This document shows positions 38,439 through 47,870 of a stretch of 64,000 nt of DNA, one piece after another; within the stretch, counting starts at the first letter, position 1, and each line of letters starts with the position of its first letter. The stretch spans positions 1,612,001-1,676,000 of the forward strand of contig NC_009043.1 in the NCBI RefSeq assembly GCF_000209165.1. The letters are read 5' to 3'. The DNA is from Scheffersomyces stipitis CBS 6054 (taxonomy: Eukaryota; Ascomycota; Pichiomycetes; Serinales; Debaryomycetaceae). A model generated the notes under the pieces. The model saw nothing but the letters and a program-made list of their open reading frames with translations, had not been told where the DNA came from and searched no databases. The translations under genes and the position numbers were made by a program.

Positions 38439-40481
38439 TCAGTGATTTTTTCCGTCGTACGAGTCCTCGTAGCGGTATCCCTGGTACGTCCGATGCTCAT
38501 ATGAATAGTAGCTTTCTCCTGAGTGTTCGTTAGAACGAGACCGTTCCTTTCTACGATTACTGTTGCTATTAATGTTGCCGCTAGGATATGAAGAATAAGC
38601 ACTGTGCGGATACAGTGCTGCAACCTGAGGTGCATAATAGTAGGGGTTGTAGTACGGAACCTGAGGAACCATCACGTATGGAGCATAGACTGGAACTACA
38701 TGTTTATGACTCCCACGTCCCTCAGGAGGAATAGGGATGGATTGGGGAATAGAAATATTATGCAATGAGATAGGACTATGACTGGGCATTATTGGAATTT
38801 GTGCAGGGTAACTTGGTGATTTTCCATGGGATTTCTGGATGGCAAATGAAGACAGAATCAAAATAGGATGTGATGTGCCATTCATATTCACTAATTTATT
38901 GTTGGTCAATAAGATAGCCCTAGTCGCCATTTGAAACGATTCATAGAAGACAAACCCAATCCTGCCACTCTTACAGGATTTACCTTCATTATCAATCGAG
39001 TAATATTCTGGCTTGATAATTTTGGCAGACTTGATCTTTCCAAATTGTTCCCAGAATAGTTCCCAAAGGGTGTCATCATTGTTAAATACCACAGGAAGGT
39101 TATTAACATATATGTTAGTCTCCTGGAAATTGTTCTGCTTGGTGTATTGATTGATAATTAATACTGGATTAGGATAACTGATGGCAACATTATTTTCTGC
39201 ACTCCATGATAAATAGAAGTTGTTTGCGTTGTTGTACAAATAATGGTTATGTTTATGTTGTGCTATGGTGACCTTAACAGCGTTAGTATCCAGCTGTCCG
39301 TTATCTTCAGGCCTATCGTCGGACGACAATAACGGTTTTAATGCTGCTGTATCGAGTTCATTAAATTCGTCCCAGGTCAAATTGTTAAGATAGTAAAGAA
39401 TACGTAAAGTATTTTCCATTAAGTTCTGAGACGACTTAAATTGAACGTAACCATAATCCAAGCACTTTAAGGGCGTGGGAGAATTTTCTTGCAACTCTAC
39501 CGGCTGATGACTTCTAGAACTCGTGCCCACTATTGGAAAATAGATAGACTCGATGTCATTGCCGAATTCCTTGAATTTTCCTACGAATTGATAAAAGTCC
39601 AAGCTGGTCAAGTCTTTGGGAAAAAAAGCCTGTAAGTTTTCAATAGTAATGGTATCGAAATTTTCAGCCAGTTTATGGTCGCCAGACGTAGTGTAGATGG
39701 CACTAGTAGAAGTTGGCGATGATGAAGCAAGTGGAGCACCGTTGGAAGGAGGTGCGGTGTACCGTTCTCTCTTATTCAAATATCTATTGAAGAACAAAGG
39801 AATAGTAGAATTTGTATTGAATGCATTGGGGGTAGACTTGTGCAACTTTTCTATCAAGACGTCAACATCGAGATAATTGTCAAATTTAACTATGGCGAAA
39901 GCACTGCTAGAATTTTCGTTGCGGAACAATTTCACTTCCTTCAAGCTCTTGAAATAACTTTCCTTTTGTAAGAAGTCGAACAAAGAATCGGGGGAATATT
40001 CCTCGTGCGTAATGGTTACTGTTGAGTCTACGGCATTATCAAATACCAATTCGCTCGACAAATTCTTGATGAACAAGATACCCGGGTGAGAGATGAATTT
40101 TGAGTAGTCAAAGGAAAAGTCGTAGTTCAATTCGTGCAATCTATAAACTAAGGCGTCGACAGCAGACCGCTTACAGTTCAATAATGAGACTTGTACATGC
40201 TTGGTAGGGTTGCTACGTACGGTGTGAGTCAAGTTTCCCACTTCCTCGATTGTTTCCACCAATTGGGCGAAATTGTCATCATTATGGGCCACCGTTATTA
40301 TGAGTGGGAAATTGCAAAAGTTGATGTTAGTATTGGCGGAGTTGAACAAGCATTCGTTAAGAGCTCCGATCAACCCACCATGAGCGGCGTTTGTTGACAT
40401 TCTCGATAAGGTAGTAGGTGAGGGTGACAGGAACGAGGAGGCTGGACTGGAAATAGTGGAGGCAGAAGGGGAAACACTCAT
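38439..40481 (-). CDS. RNA-binding protein with RRM domains
   Basis: This 680-residue protein starts at the ATG at 40481 (MSVSPSASTISSPASS). The clear RRM is near residues 454-540 (TNIYVNNLPVVFNNDDTLW, LFWEQFGKIKSAKII, GRIGFVFYESFQMATRAIL). Two weaker RRM-like segments precede it, near 150-235 (ILFIKNLSS...AFAIVKFDNY) and 280-380 (TITIENLQAFF...LDYGYVQF). Low-complexity Ser/Thr/Pro runs occur at the N-terminus, and a Tyr/Pro/Ser-rich, then Arg/Ser/Tyr-rich tail ends the protein. The three-RRM layout with a disordered tail recalls yeast poly(A)-binding-like or stress-granule proteins such as Rie1 or Pes4/Mip6. I cannot choose among them. Confidence 0.8.
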   Translation of the reverse strand: MSVSPSASTISSPASSFLSPSPTTLSRMSTNAAHGGLIGALNECLFNSANTNINFCNFPLIITVAHNDDNFAQLVETIEEVGNLTHTVRSNPTKHVQVSLLNCKRSAVDALVYRLHELNYDFSFDYSKFISHPGILFIKNLSSELVFDNAVDSTVTITHEEYSPDSLFDFLQKESYFKSLKEVKLFRNENSSSAFAIVKFDNYLDVDVLIEKLHKSTPNAFNTNSTIPLFFNRYLNKRERYTAPPSNGAPLASSSPTSTSAIYTTSGDHKLAENFDTITIENLQAFFPKDLTSLDFYQFVGKFKEFGNDIESIYFPIVGTSSRSHQPVELQENSPTPLKCLDYGYVQFKSSQNLMENTLRILYYLNNLTWDEFNELDTAALKPLLSSDDRPEDNGQLDTNAVKVTIAQHKHNHYLYNNANNFYLSWSAENNVAISYPNPVLIINQYTKQNNFQETNIYVNNLPVVFNNDDTLWELFWEQFGKIKSAKIIKPEYYSIDNEGKSCKSGRIGFVFYESFQMATRAILLTNNKLVNMNGTSHPILILSSFAIQKSHGKSPSYPAQIPIMPSHSPISLHNISIPQSIPIPPEGRGSHKHVVPVYAPYVMVPQVPYYNPYYYAPQVAALYPHSAYSSYPSGNINSNSNRRKERSRSNEHSGESYYSYEHRTYQGYRYEDSYDGKNH

Positions 40482-41201
40482 AATTTTCAAAGGAAACAAA
40501 TAGCCGCCGTGGAAAGTAGTTGTAATTTGTTCCAACTATTATTTTGCTAGCAACGAATTATTGCAAATTCAAACACCGTGAAAAATCGAGACGACCGGAA
40601 TTATTGAAAATGCCGATTTCACCGTCTGTAGCGGTATACTCTGGGAACTGTGAAGTGAAAGATGAAAGCCAACTTTAAAATGCCAGCAAAAAAATTGGAA
40701 TGATGCGTCTTCCCAAGTAGCAATGGCACGGAACAGTTGTATAATTAAAGATAATCCAGAGCCGATCAGAAGTTCAGAGAAGAAACTAAACACGAATTAG
40801 ACCAAAGACTAATGTACAGCAGTTCAGTAATAATATTATTATTCTAACAATAGCTGTAGCCGTGAAAAAAAGAACTGGCTCGATCAGATCAAAAAGAATA
40901 ATTGCAAAATTCTACAACCTAACTGGTTAGAACAAAATATGACGCTACTTCACAGTATTTATATTCGAACCAGGGCCTAGCATATACGACCTAGCCAGGT
41001 CGGATTTACACATTCACTGACATACTAGCGCAAGCCAACCTAAGCAACTTTAGCCTTAGACTGTATAAGTTTATTCGCCGTGCAGGAGATGATTTATTCC
41101 CGTGCCTCCGCATTGAAGAACGAAAGTCACCCGGATGAAGAGAAACGAGAAACGAGAAACGAACAAGGAACTACTTGCTATACGACAGTCTACAGAGAGA
41201 A
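40482..41201. other. Divergent intergenic between the RRM gene and the chaperone-like gene
   Basis: About 720 bp. Near 40925-40985 there is a GGTTAGAAC...TTCGAACC pairing of words like tRNA A and B boxes, but no cloverleaf can be formed. GAAACGA repeats occur at 41146-41161. Confidence 0.4.
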
Positions 41202-41540
41202 ATGATCCACCGCTCGCGAGAAGTCAACGTAGACGGCGTCGATTGTGTAGTGGTAGCCAGCTATAGCCAATCCGACTCTTCCAGAACACCCGTCACGGTG
41301 TATGTTAACGAGTTGAATAACGCTGCCATGGGAGACTATGTCTATGCCATTGGGCAGAGCCAGACATTCTTGCACCATGGCACAAGCTCAGAGTCCGGTT
41401 CAGGTTCTGGCTCCATTGAGTCGCTTAATTTGCTCCTCAATAAAAAGCTCCAGCGACCAGTGTATCTCAATGTGAGCGGTGCCGCTCAGGTCTCCACTGT
41501 CAGCATGTTCCGAGCCATCGTTGAGGTCATAGACAATTAA
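41202..41540 (+). CDS. Small protein resembling proteasome assembly chaperone 3/4 (Pba3/Pba4 type)
   Basis: This 112-residue protein starts at the ATG at 41202 (MIHRSREVNVDGVDC). The order of predicted strands and helices, especially VTVYVNELN, GDYVYAIGQS and the C-terminal LNKKLQRPVYLNVSG...VSMFRAIVEVI, resembles the small PAC3/PAC4 proteins. Those dimerise and help assemble the 20S proteasome alpha ring. PAC4 ends similarly (an xKK/RKxxQVFVSxN strand then a helix). A Ser/Gly-rich loop (SSESGSGSGS) is inserted. Similarity is weak and recalled, so I treat the function as probable only. Confidence 0.55.
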   Translation: MIHRSREVNVDGVDCVVVASYSQSDSSRTPVTVYVNELNNAAMGDYVYAIGQSQTFLHHGTSSESGSGSGSIESLNLLLNKKLQRPVYLNVSGAAQVSTVSMFRAIVEVIDN

Positions 41541-42611
41541 TTGGCTCTAAAGAGCAAATCCCTCGCGCGCAATTCCTAGCATATTATCGTGTATTTGTCG
41601 TGATGAACAGTGTATAATAATAATTTTATGTAATGCAATATTGCCATAATACATATGCAGAAATAAAATAATGGAATTAAACTCTTTTTCAATTATTAGA
41701 ATTATTAGCACGATGTGTTTGCTGCTGATAGCGCTACAGAGATTTCGGCGGCTATTCTAGCCCAAACTTCTGTTAGAGATCTAAGCTGTCTAATCTGCAC
41801 CAAAAATATTGCTGTTGGACATAGAATCGCTACAGCGGCTATTTTCGGCGGGGGACTTTTTCTCATATTTTCTTCCCCTTCAGCAATCTAAAATAAGAAC
41901 TTCCAGGAGTGCAAATAAAATTAATAACCATCTCCGTATAGATGGCTCCAGGTGCGCCGTCCATTAATAATACGGACGGAGGGGTTTGCTTTGTTGAGGC
42001 TTGAATCTCGAATTAGAGGTCGTGGTACATGCGGGTCGATTTCATCTACTCCTATACCACAATTCCGCCCTCCTAGCAATTGCCAGATCCGCAACAAAAA
42101 CATGACTGGCACTTTACGACGAGATTGGCCAGTTTCACGTGAAATCCTTTGTCAATGGGCCCGGTCCTTGACTCTAATGCCGAAAGTCCTGACTCACTAT
42201 GGCCATTTCAAATGACCTTTGGGCTGCATGCACCACTGGGGGTTTGAATTGGCGATTTAGTTGCAAATGTTGACTTTTCGCGAACCCAGCAGCTTGCCAG
42301 AATATACGCTGTTTTGGTCCAAGGTCGGTTCTGGCAGCAACGAACCGGTTTACACCTGTTCTTTGCATCCTGTCATCGAACAGCCATCTTAATATGCACC
42401 AAGTCTTTTCATGCGTTTTTTGCTCGTCTTTAGAGCCCGAGAAAAAAGACATAATCAGTTGGCCATTCAAAGCCCGGCAGCGCATACTAGCCCAATATTC
42501 GCTATTCTTGGAATCCCCCATGAAACTACACTATGTTTCTTTATTTGTGCCTCATTCATAGTCCATATCGTATATTCAAGATCCATATTGATCAACGTAT
42601 AAAATGTATCT
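41541..42611. other. Unusually long convergent intergenic region (1.07 kb)
   Basis: The flanking genes converge, so no promoter is expected, yet parts are more GC-rich than other gaps. Repeated CGCTACAG...CGGCTATT words occur at 41732-41756 and 41828-41843. A CCGTCC/GGACGG hairpin occurs at 41957-41979 and a CACGTG at 42136-42141. No coding frame is convincing. It may contain an unannotated non-coding transcript. Confidence 0.45.
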
Positions 42612-43817
42612 CTAAACCTCGAGTGGGCCAAAGTACTCTAACTTGATGTCTTCGACACCCTTAGCCCCCAAATACCCCTTAACGTACTTCATGTATTCAC
42701 GAGGTCCCAATAAATAGACGTCGCTGTCCTTGGAAATCTGGTCCAAGTCCCTGCTGTCCAACGTACGAGTCTCAACTGCATCGATGACATCTTTGGCAGT
42801 AACATTCTTCTCATTAGAGAAAAATTCGGTAAGCTTAAACTTTTCTCCATACTTCTCCTTCAATTCCTTTAACCAGTTGCCAAAAGGTCTAGATTCGACA
42901 GTTTTGTTAGAGTAGAGCATGGTAACGTTTCTTCCCAGTTGTAAAGCTTTTTCCAAGATAGATACAATGGGGGTGATTCCAATACCTCCTACAAGCAAAA
43001 CTATATCCTTTTCAGAGGGTACATAAACAAATTTTCCACAAGGAGGAGCTACTTTGAGAGAGTCTCCAACCTTTAAAGTGTTGTGGATGTAACCCGAGAT
43101 CTTACCACCTTCCAACTTTCTAACAGAGATACGGTACTCTTTTTCAGAGGGGTACTCAGAGATAGAATATTCTCTACTTATTTCTTGCTCTTCTCCTGGC
43201 AAGCTCCACCTGAAGCAAAGATATTGACCTCTCTTTGGCAAGGAAATCTCGTCGCCTTCATTTGTAGGCTTGAAATATATCGACTTAACGTCGGTGCATT
43301 CGTCTTGGATTTTAGTTACAGTGAATTCTCTGAAACCTCTCCAAGGGGCTTTTTGATATTCGGCGTCTTCCATGTCAATGAGCAATTGAGCCAAGTTTCC
43401 GTACGCAGTTGCCCATGCATCAATAAAGGCTTCGTTGGCAACTTCTGGTCCAAGCAACTCCTTCATGGTCTTAATCAATGAGTTACCAACACAAGGGTAG
43501 TGTTCAGCCTTTACCTGTAAACCTACATGCTTGCTAACAATCTGCTTCACAAACGCAGTCAAGGGTTCCAAGTTCTCGATGTTCTTGGCGTAGTTCAACA
43601 AGGCAAATGCCAAAATACGAGGCTGTCTCAAGAACTTCTGGTCCGTCTGATTGAAGAAAGGCCTGACTTCTGGGAAATCGACAAACATGTTCTGATAGAA
43701 CTGGGCAGTCAATGTTTCACCAGCCAGCTCCAAGGTGGGCACCGTATCAAGGACGATTTTCTTTTGAGAGTCAGTCAATTCTTGAATGGTGTATATTTGT
43801 GGAGCAGTAGACATCAT
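42612..43817 (-). CDS. YHB1: Flavohemoglobin, nitric oxide dioxygenase
   Basis: This 401-residue protein starts at the ATG at 43817, with a second ATG directly after. The globin domain (about 1-150) has the distal Tyr41 (AQFYQNMF) and proximal His97 (VSKHVGLQVKAEHYPCVG). The FAD domain has REYSIS, and the NAD(P)H domain has VGGIGITPIVSIL and the C-terminal LEYFGP. It converts NO to nitrate using O2 and NADPH, protecting against nitrosative stress in the cytosol and mitochondria. CUG-clade yeasts often carry several YHB genes. An inverted repeat next to the TATA box is described separately. Confidence 0.96.
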   Translation of the reverse strand: MMSTAPQIYTIQELTDSQKKIVLDTVPTLELAGETLTAQFYQNMFVDFPEVRPFFNQTDQKFLRQPRILAFALLNYAKNIENLEPLTAFVKQIVSKHVGLQVKAEHYPCVGNSLIKTMKELLGPEVANEAFIDAWATAYGNLAQLLIDMEDAEYQKAPWRGFREFTVTKIQDECTDVKSIYFKPTNEGDEISLPKRGQYLCFRWSLPGEEQEISREYSISEYPSEKEYRISVRKLEGGKISGYIHNTLKVGDSLKVAPPCGKFVYVPSEKDIVLLVGGIGITPIVSILEKALQLGRNVTMLYSNKTVESRPFGNWLKELKEKYGEKFKLTEFFSNEKNVTAKDVIDAVETRTLDSRDLDQISKDSDVYLLGPREYMKYVKGYLGAKGVEDIKLEYFGPLEV

Positions 43818-45087
43818 AGAGGCAGAGTAGCAACGGTGTGGTTAAGAGACTTAGTTGTTTTGTAACAAACTGCAATGAATCTCTAATTCAATAACGGTTG
43901 CGAAAACTTAGTACCTAATGGAGGTGAAACCTCCACTATTTATAGTGTACGATCATAAAATAGGAAGCTCCCAAATGTTACATTTTAGTAAATATGAACC
44001 ATATCTACGGAGGTATACCCCAGAATTAAGGCACGATCAAGTGCAACTCCGGTCATGGAATTTAATTAGTCGTGCTTAAAATACTTAATAATTAGAAATC
44101 AGTTGATGGCAGACTGCCCCAAGTACAGTTCAACGTTCGAACTAGAGTCAAGTCTAGAAGAGACGAAACTCAACTAGTAAACTACGGCGCTCAATAGAGC
44201 CGCAAAATTATTAGCAGCGAGGACGCCGTTTCCAACTTAGCACAATAGCTACGATCGTATGATTTCGCAACACGCCAGAAGGTAGAATTTACGATGAGAA
44301 ATAAAAATCACTAAAATATGCTGCTGGTCTATGCAAACTATGCAAAACAGCCAATACCATCCCTGTCATAGGTAAACAATTGGTTTTAGGAAAGAACCGG
44401 ATCCTTTGGTGAACAAATGCTATTGACAAAATGGGAGATTCAGGGTGTTGTTCCAGTGACTCAGGCTGCATAGATGGAAAATACAATTAACTTTCCACTT
44501 CTTTCCGACCCGCTTCAGTATAATATTTGTAGCATGAATACTAAATTACAGTTACAATAAATTGAACTGAATTTATTAAAGTAGTATTAGAGAATAGGAA
44601 CGACTATTGGGTTTTATAGTGTCATTAACTATTCCGAGCTATATAATTAAAATTAATATGGAACTAATTACAAGACGGCGACAGTAGAATTACTGAACAG
44701 AAAGAATCTTGGTAGATTTCGCTGAAATGTTGAATAATACTAAAATTACTAAATTTCTATTTCTATTTTAATGCCACATACACAATGGTCATTACGAAAT
44801 TGAATATTCAATTGGCATTTAATTACACAATTCCTACATTTTTGAAAGGGGCCAGCATTTCTTACATTTCGTAGTTACAAGTCCGATCTGCATCTGTGTC
44901 TTTACCTGATAGCTCTTTTTCCGCTCTGGCCCTATACAAAAATTTCTCCGAAACTAAAATCGTCTCCTAGTATATACAATCTCCGACAACTCCGATTGAC
45001 TCCATACCAAATGATTCATTTCCGGTGTGTTTCTATTGGATAATCGACAATAGATAGATTTGGTGAATGTTTTTACAAGCCTCAGAT
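43818..45087. other. YHB1 upstream region
   Basis: About 1.27 kb between the YHB1 start and the AST1-type stop, both on the minus strand. It contains the inverted repeat and TATA box close to YHB1. TTTCGCAAC-type words occur at 43895-43903 (minus) and 44265-44273. I see no coding gene. Confidence 0.45.
43919..43944 (-). promoter_or_regulatory. YHB1 inverted repeat and TATA box
   Basis: TGGAGGT-GAA-ACCTCCA at 43919-43935 is a perfect 7-bp inverted repeat with a 3-bp spacer. It lies immediately beside TATAAATA (43937-43944 on the minus strand), about 105-130 bp before the YHB1 ATG. The symmetric CGG/AGG-like half-sites suit a dimeric zinc-cluster activator. Confidence 0.55.
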
Positions 45088-46890
45088 TCAGAAGTCCTCA
45101 ATCTTGAACAATACTTTGCCGTCTTCGGTCCGAAGTTGTTTGATATGCCCTCTGTAGTCGTTCCTCCAGTCGGAAAAGTCGTCGATGCGGAATTTCAACT
45201 GGTCCTCTAGTAATAATCGTAGACCTTCTTCAACCCAATGGTAGTCTATACGAAGTTCTAACTCTTCAAAATAGTTGTAGTTTGTCCAGTTGTTGAATAA
45301 ATTACTGGACCATTTCGCAGCCCATGGATTTATTACACTAGCTTCTGAGTAGTCAATCGCTTGGTCAATTCGGTAGGTTGGTTCGGATAAACTGAATTTG
45401 CACCCAGATACAAAGGCAGATCCTGTTTTCTTAGGCTTCAAGAGTTTTACCAAAAATGGCTCCTTTACACGAGCGTTGAACAACTCTTCTAATGGAACAT
45501 TGGTATGCTCCCTTAACGGTAAATCGATTTTATCGAGCTTGCTAAACCGTATACTATCCTGGAAGTACATCTTGGAGCCTACGAGATCTACAAGAAGATC
45601 TAACTTGTACTGGCCAATATTTTCCGCACTGATAGGAGGATCTACAAGTGGTGTATGAGGCTTGAAAAGTGCCTCTATCACCTCACTGGCAAAATAATCT
45701 TTCTTCTTGTAGTTTATCGGCGTCTTTTCACCTGGAAGCACAAGATCCTCGTTTACCATGTCGTAAGTCAAAATCGTGATATGTTTAGGTTTCGTCTCAT
45801 CATAGTAATGGCCAATAGTGAACTGTTTGACGAAATTGCTCATGTACTTGTAGTTGCTATCTCTAACTATCAAGATCAAATTCAACTTGTTGAAATTGTA
45901 CACGGGCGAGTTTAGAAGCTGAATAAATGTAAAACCGAGGTTTGTGTCTGCACCATTGATCAAGATATTGCCACTGTTGTGAGCAAACTTTGTATGTGCC
46001 AACATCTGTTTAGCACGACAGTACAAGACAGGGAAAGATGCGAATTTGGCCAAAGTGGGGATCTCAGGATCGATGGTATATGGCGATTTCTTCTTTTCTC
46101 TGACCAGCTTTGTTGCTCTGGCAGTAGAAGAAACAGCACGCACAGCCGCTTGATCATCAATTGAATCATCAGAGGAGGAGTCTACTTCGAAGCTGTTGGT
46201 GTCTGCATCGCTATTGTCGAACGACAACTCGATGTTTATGTTCATAGCTCTGGCCAAAGCATCATCACCAAGTTTCACAAGTATGTCCCTGCTGGGGTTT
46301 ACTACTAGACTAGTCGAAAGGGTCCCCTTTCTGTCCAAGGGATCTACAATTCCTACTACGGCGTCACCTCTGGCAAAAGTGCCGTTCAGTTCAATTGCCG
46401 AACCCACATCGGTGATTATTCCCGCAAACTCGTAGCCCAAACCAACCTTGGTATTGCTGAGGTTGAGCAAATACCGGTTTATTTTCGACAAGTCAAATGA
46501 GTTCAATGAGGCATACTTTATGTCTACTAGGACTTGATTGGCTGGTAACGGCAAGTCAATTACAGGATAGTTGAAGTTCAATTCTGTTTCCTTATTTTGA
46601 ACGGAGATGTCCTTGATGTTAAAATAGTGCAACTTTCTGATATCGATATCTGCAACAGAGGACGTCCCAGATAAACTAGCAGCCTTCTTGGGTCTGTACG
46701 AGGGCAACGCTTTTGGTGCTGGTGCCTTCTTTTCAAGATAAGACAACTCTGGTGGAATCTTGTGGAATGGGTTGGATTTGAGTTTTTCCTGTTCCTTTTT
46801 TTTCAAGTCCTCGTGGTGAGACTTGAGGTCTTCCTCTGGAAGTGGAGCAAAACCAACAGATTTCTTCTTCTTGGGAGTCTCTTCGGACAT
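45088..46890 (-). CDS. AST1: Ast1/Ast2-type protein (medium-chain-dehydrogenase fold)
   Basis: This 600-residue protein starts at the ATG at 46890. A basic/acidic N-terminal region (KKKKSVGFAPLPEEDL) precedes a degenerate MDR/quinone-oxidoreductase fold: LPANQVLVDIKYASLNSFDL, GLGYEFAGIITDVGS, GDAVVGIVDP and NILINGADTNLGFTFIQLL. The catalytic zinc ligands of alcohol dehydrogenases are missing. S. cerevisiae Ast1 associates with membranes and helps deliver the proton pump Pma1 to the plasma membrane. This protein is about 170 residues longer than S. cerevisiae Ast1 (429), with an acidic Ser/Asp insert near 245-270. Ast1 and Ast2 cannot be told apart here. Confidence 0.85.
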   Translation of the reverse strand: MSEETPKKKKSVGFAPLPEEDLKSHHEDLKKKEQEKLKSNPFHKIPPELSYLEKKAPAPKALPSYRPKKAASLSGTSSVADIDIRKLHYFNIKDISVQNKETELNFNYPVIDLPLPANQVLVDIKYASLNSFDLSKINRYLLNLSNTKVGLGYEFAGIITDVGSAIELNGTFARGDAVVGIVDPLDRKGTLSTSLVVNPSRDILVKLGDDALARAMNINIELSFDNSDADTNSFEVDSSSDDSIDDQAAVRAVSSTARATKLVREKKKSPYTIDPEIPTLAKFASFPVLYCRAKQMLAHTKFAHNSGNILINGADTNLGFTFIQLLNSPVYNFNKLNLILIVRDSNYKYMSNFVKQFTIGHYYDETKPKHITILTYDMVNEDLVLPGEKTPINYKKKDYFASEVIEALFKPHTPLVDPPISAENIGQYKLDLLVDLVGSKMYFQDSIRFSKLDKIDLPLREHTNVPLEELFNARVKEPFLVKLLKPKKTGSAFVSGCKFSLSEPTYRIDQAIDYSEASVINPWAAKWSSNLFNNWTNYNYFEELELRIDYHWVEEGLRLLLEDQLKFRIDDFSDWRNDYRGHIKQLRTEDGKVLFKIEDF

Positions 46891-47870
46891 TGCGGACGGG
46901 ACGGGAAAAGAGTATAAAGTTGGTGATGAGGAAAATGGGGATCTATAGATAAAGATGAAGTAGATCGCAGAGGGAAATATGGAGAAACGGAGTTCTGTAC
47001 AGGCAGCCGATGCTGTGCCGATTTAGCCGTTTGGTGGGAGCAGCATAGAGGAAGAGATCAGGGAGAAAAAGTGCACTAGCAAGAAAAAGTGAGGCTACGG
47101 GGAAAAAATGAACTCAGAGTGAGTTTAGGGAGAAATTAGTGCGCTTTGAAATTGGCACTGGTGAGAGAGTACCAGAGTATTACAGACACAGAACTGAGTC
47201 CATAAATAGCCCGTGAAATAGCATAACTCTAAACCATATCTTCTTCAGATTCTATGTATCGTTCAGGTGTATACCACCATATCCCATCATTCTTTTCTCC
47301 TGGTGCCACTGTTGGCTATTGATGGCTAGAGTTAAGATTAGGCTACCGCGACTCCTCGCTAGCTTGTACCGTCACCACAGTTCTCGCTATTCGCGCTCTC
47401 GCTAAAACAAATATAAACAATAACAATGATAATTAAACCGAACAAGATTCTTTTTATACACGTTCGATCTTTTTACGTACTTCTGCTTTTGATCTACACA
47501 GCTCATCTTTATCTATTTATTTATCTTTTGTTGCTACCGAAGCGCACTTCCGAATTCAACGGTATTCGCCATCTGGTCTGTTTCACATTGAACTCCCTAA
47601 TACAGTCTGATCACTCAGCCTTACACTTCTGGATCTTGCCATCAGAACTCTTGAGCAGACATTTATCCCATAGTACAAGCTACCAGGATCGTCAGATTCA
47701 TTAAAGGATACCTTCACGCACATTCTAGATCTTCGCTACTTCTCATATATTTGGACTACTACAATATATCTGTACATCTCTCTCTTCCATATCATTTCAT
47801 ATCGATTACCAATTCTCAATATCAGTCTTTAATTTTTTGATCTGAATCAATTTTGTTTGCAATAATCGTC
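46891..47870. other. Divergent promoter region AST1 / LMBR1-type gene
   Basis: About 980 bp between start codons. A 92-codon hydrophobic frame (47426-47704) lies in the pyrimidine-rich leader of the LMBR1-type gene. It is more likely a chance frame or upstream ORF than a gene. Confidence 0.45.

Noticed and set aside
40925..40985. tRNA-like words (TGGTTAGAAC and TTCGAACC)
   Set aside because: No acceptor, anticodon or T stem can be paired on either strand.
47426..47704. 92-codon hydrophobic frame in the LMBR1-type leader
   Set aside because: The region is pyrimidine-rich, which makes Leu/Phe-rich frames by chance.
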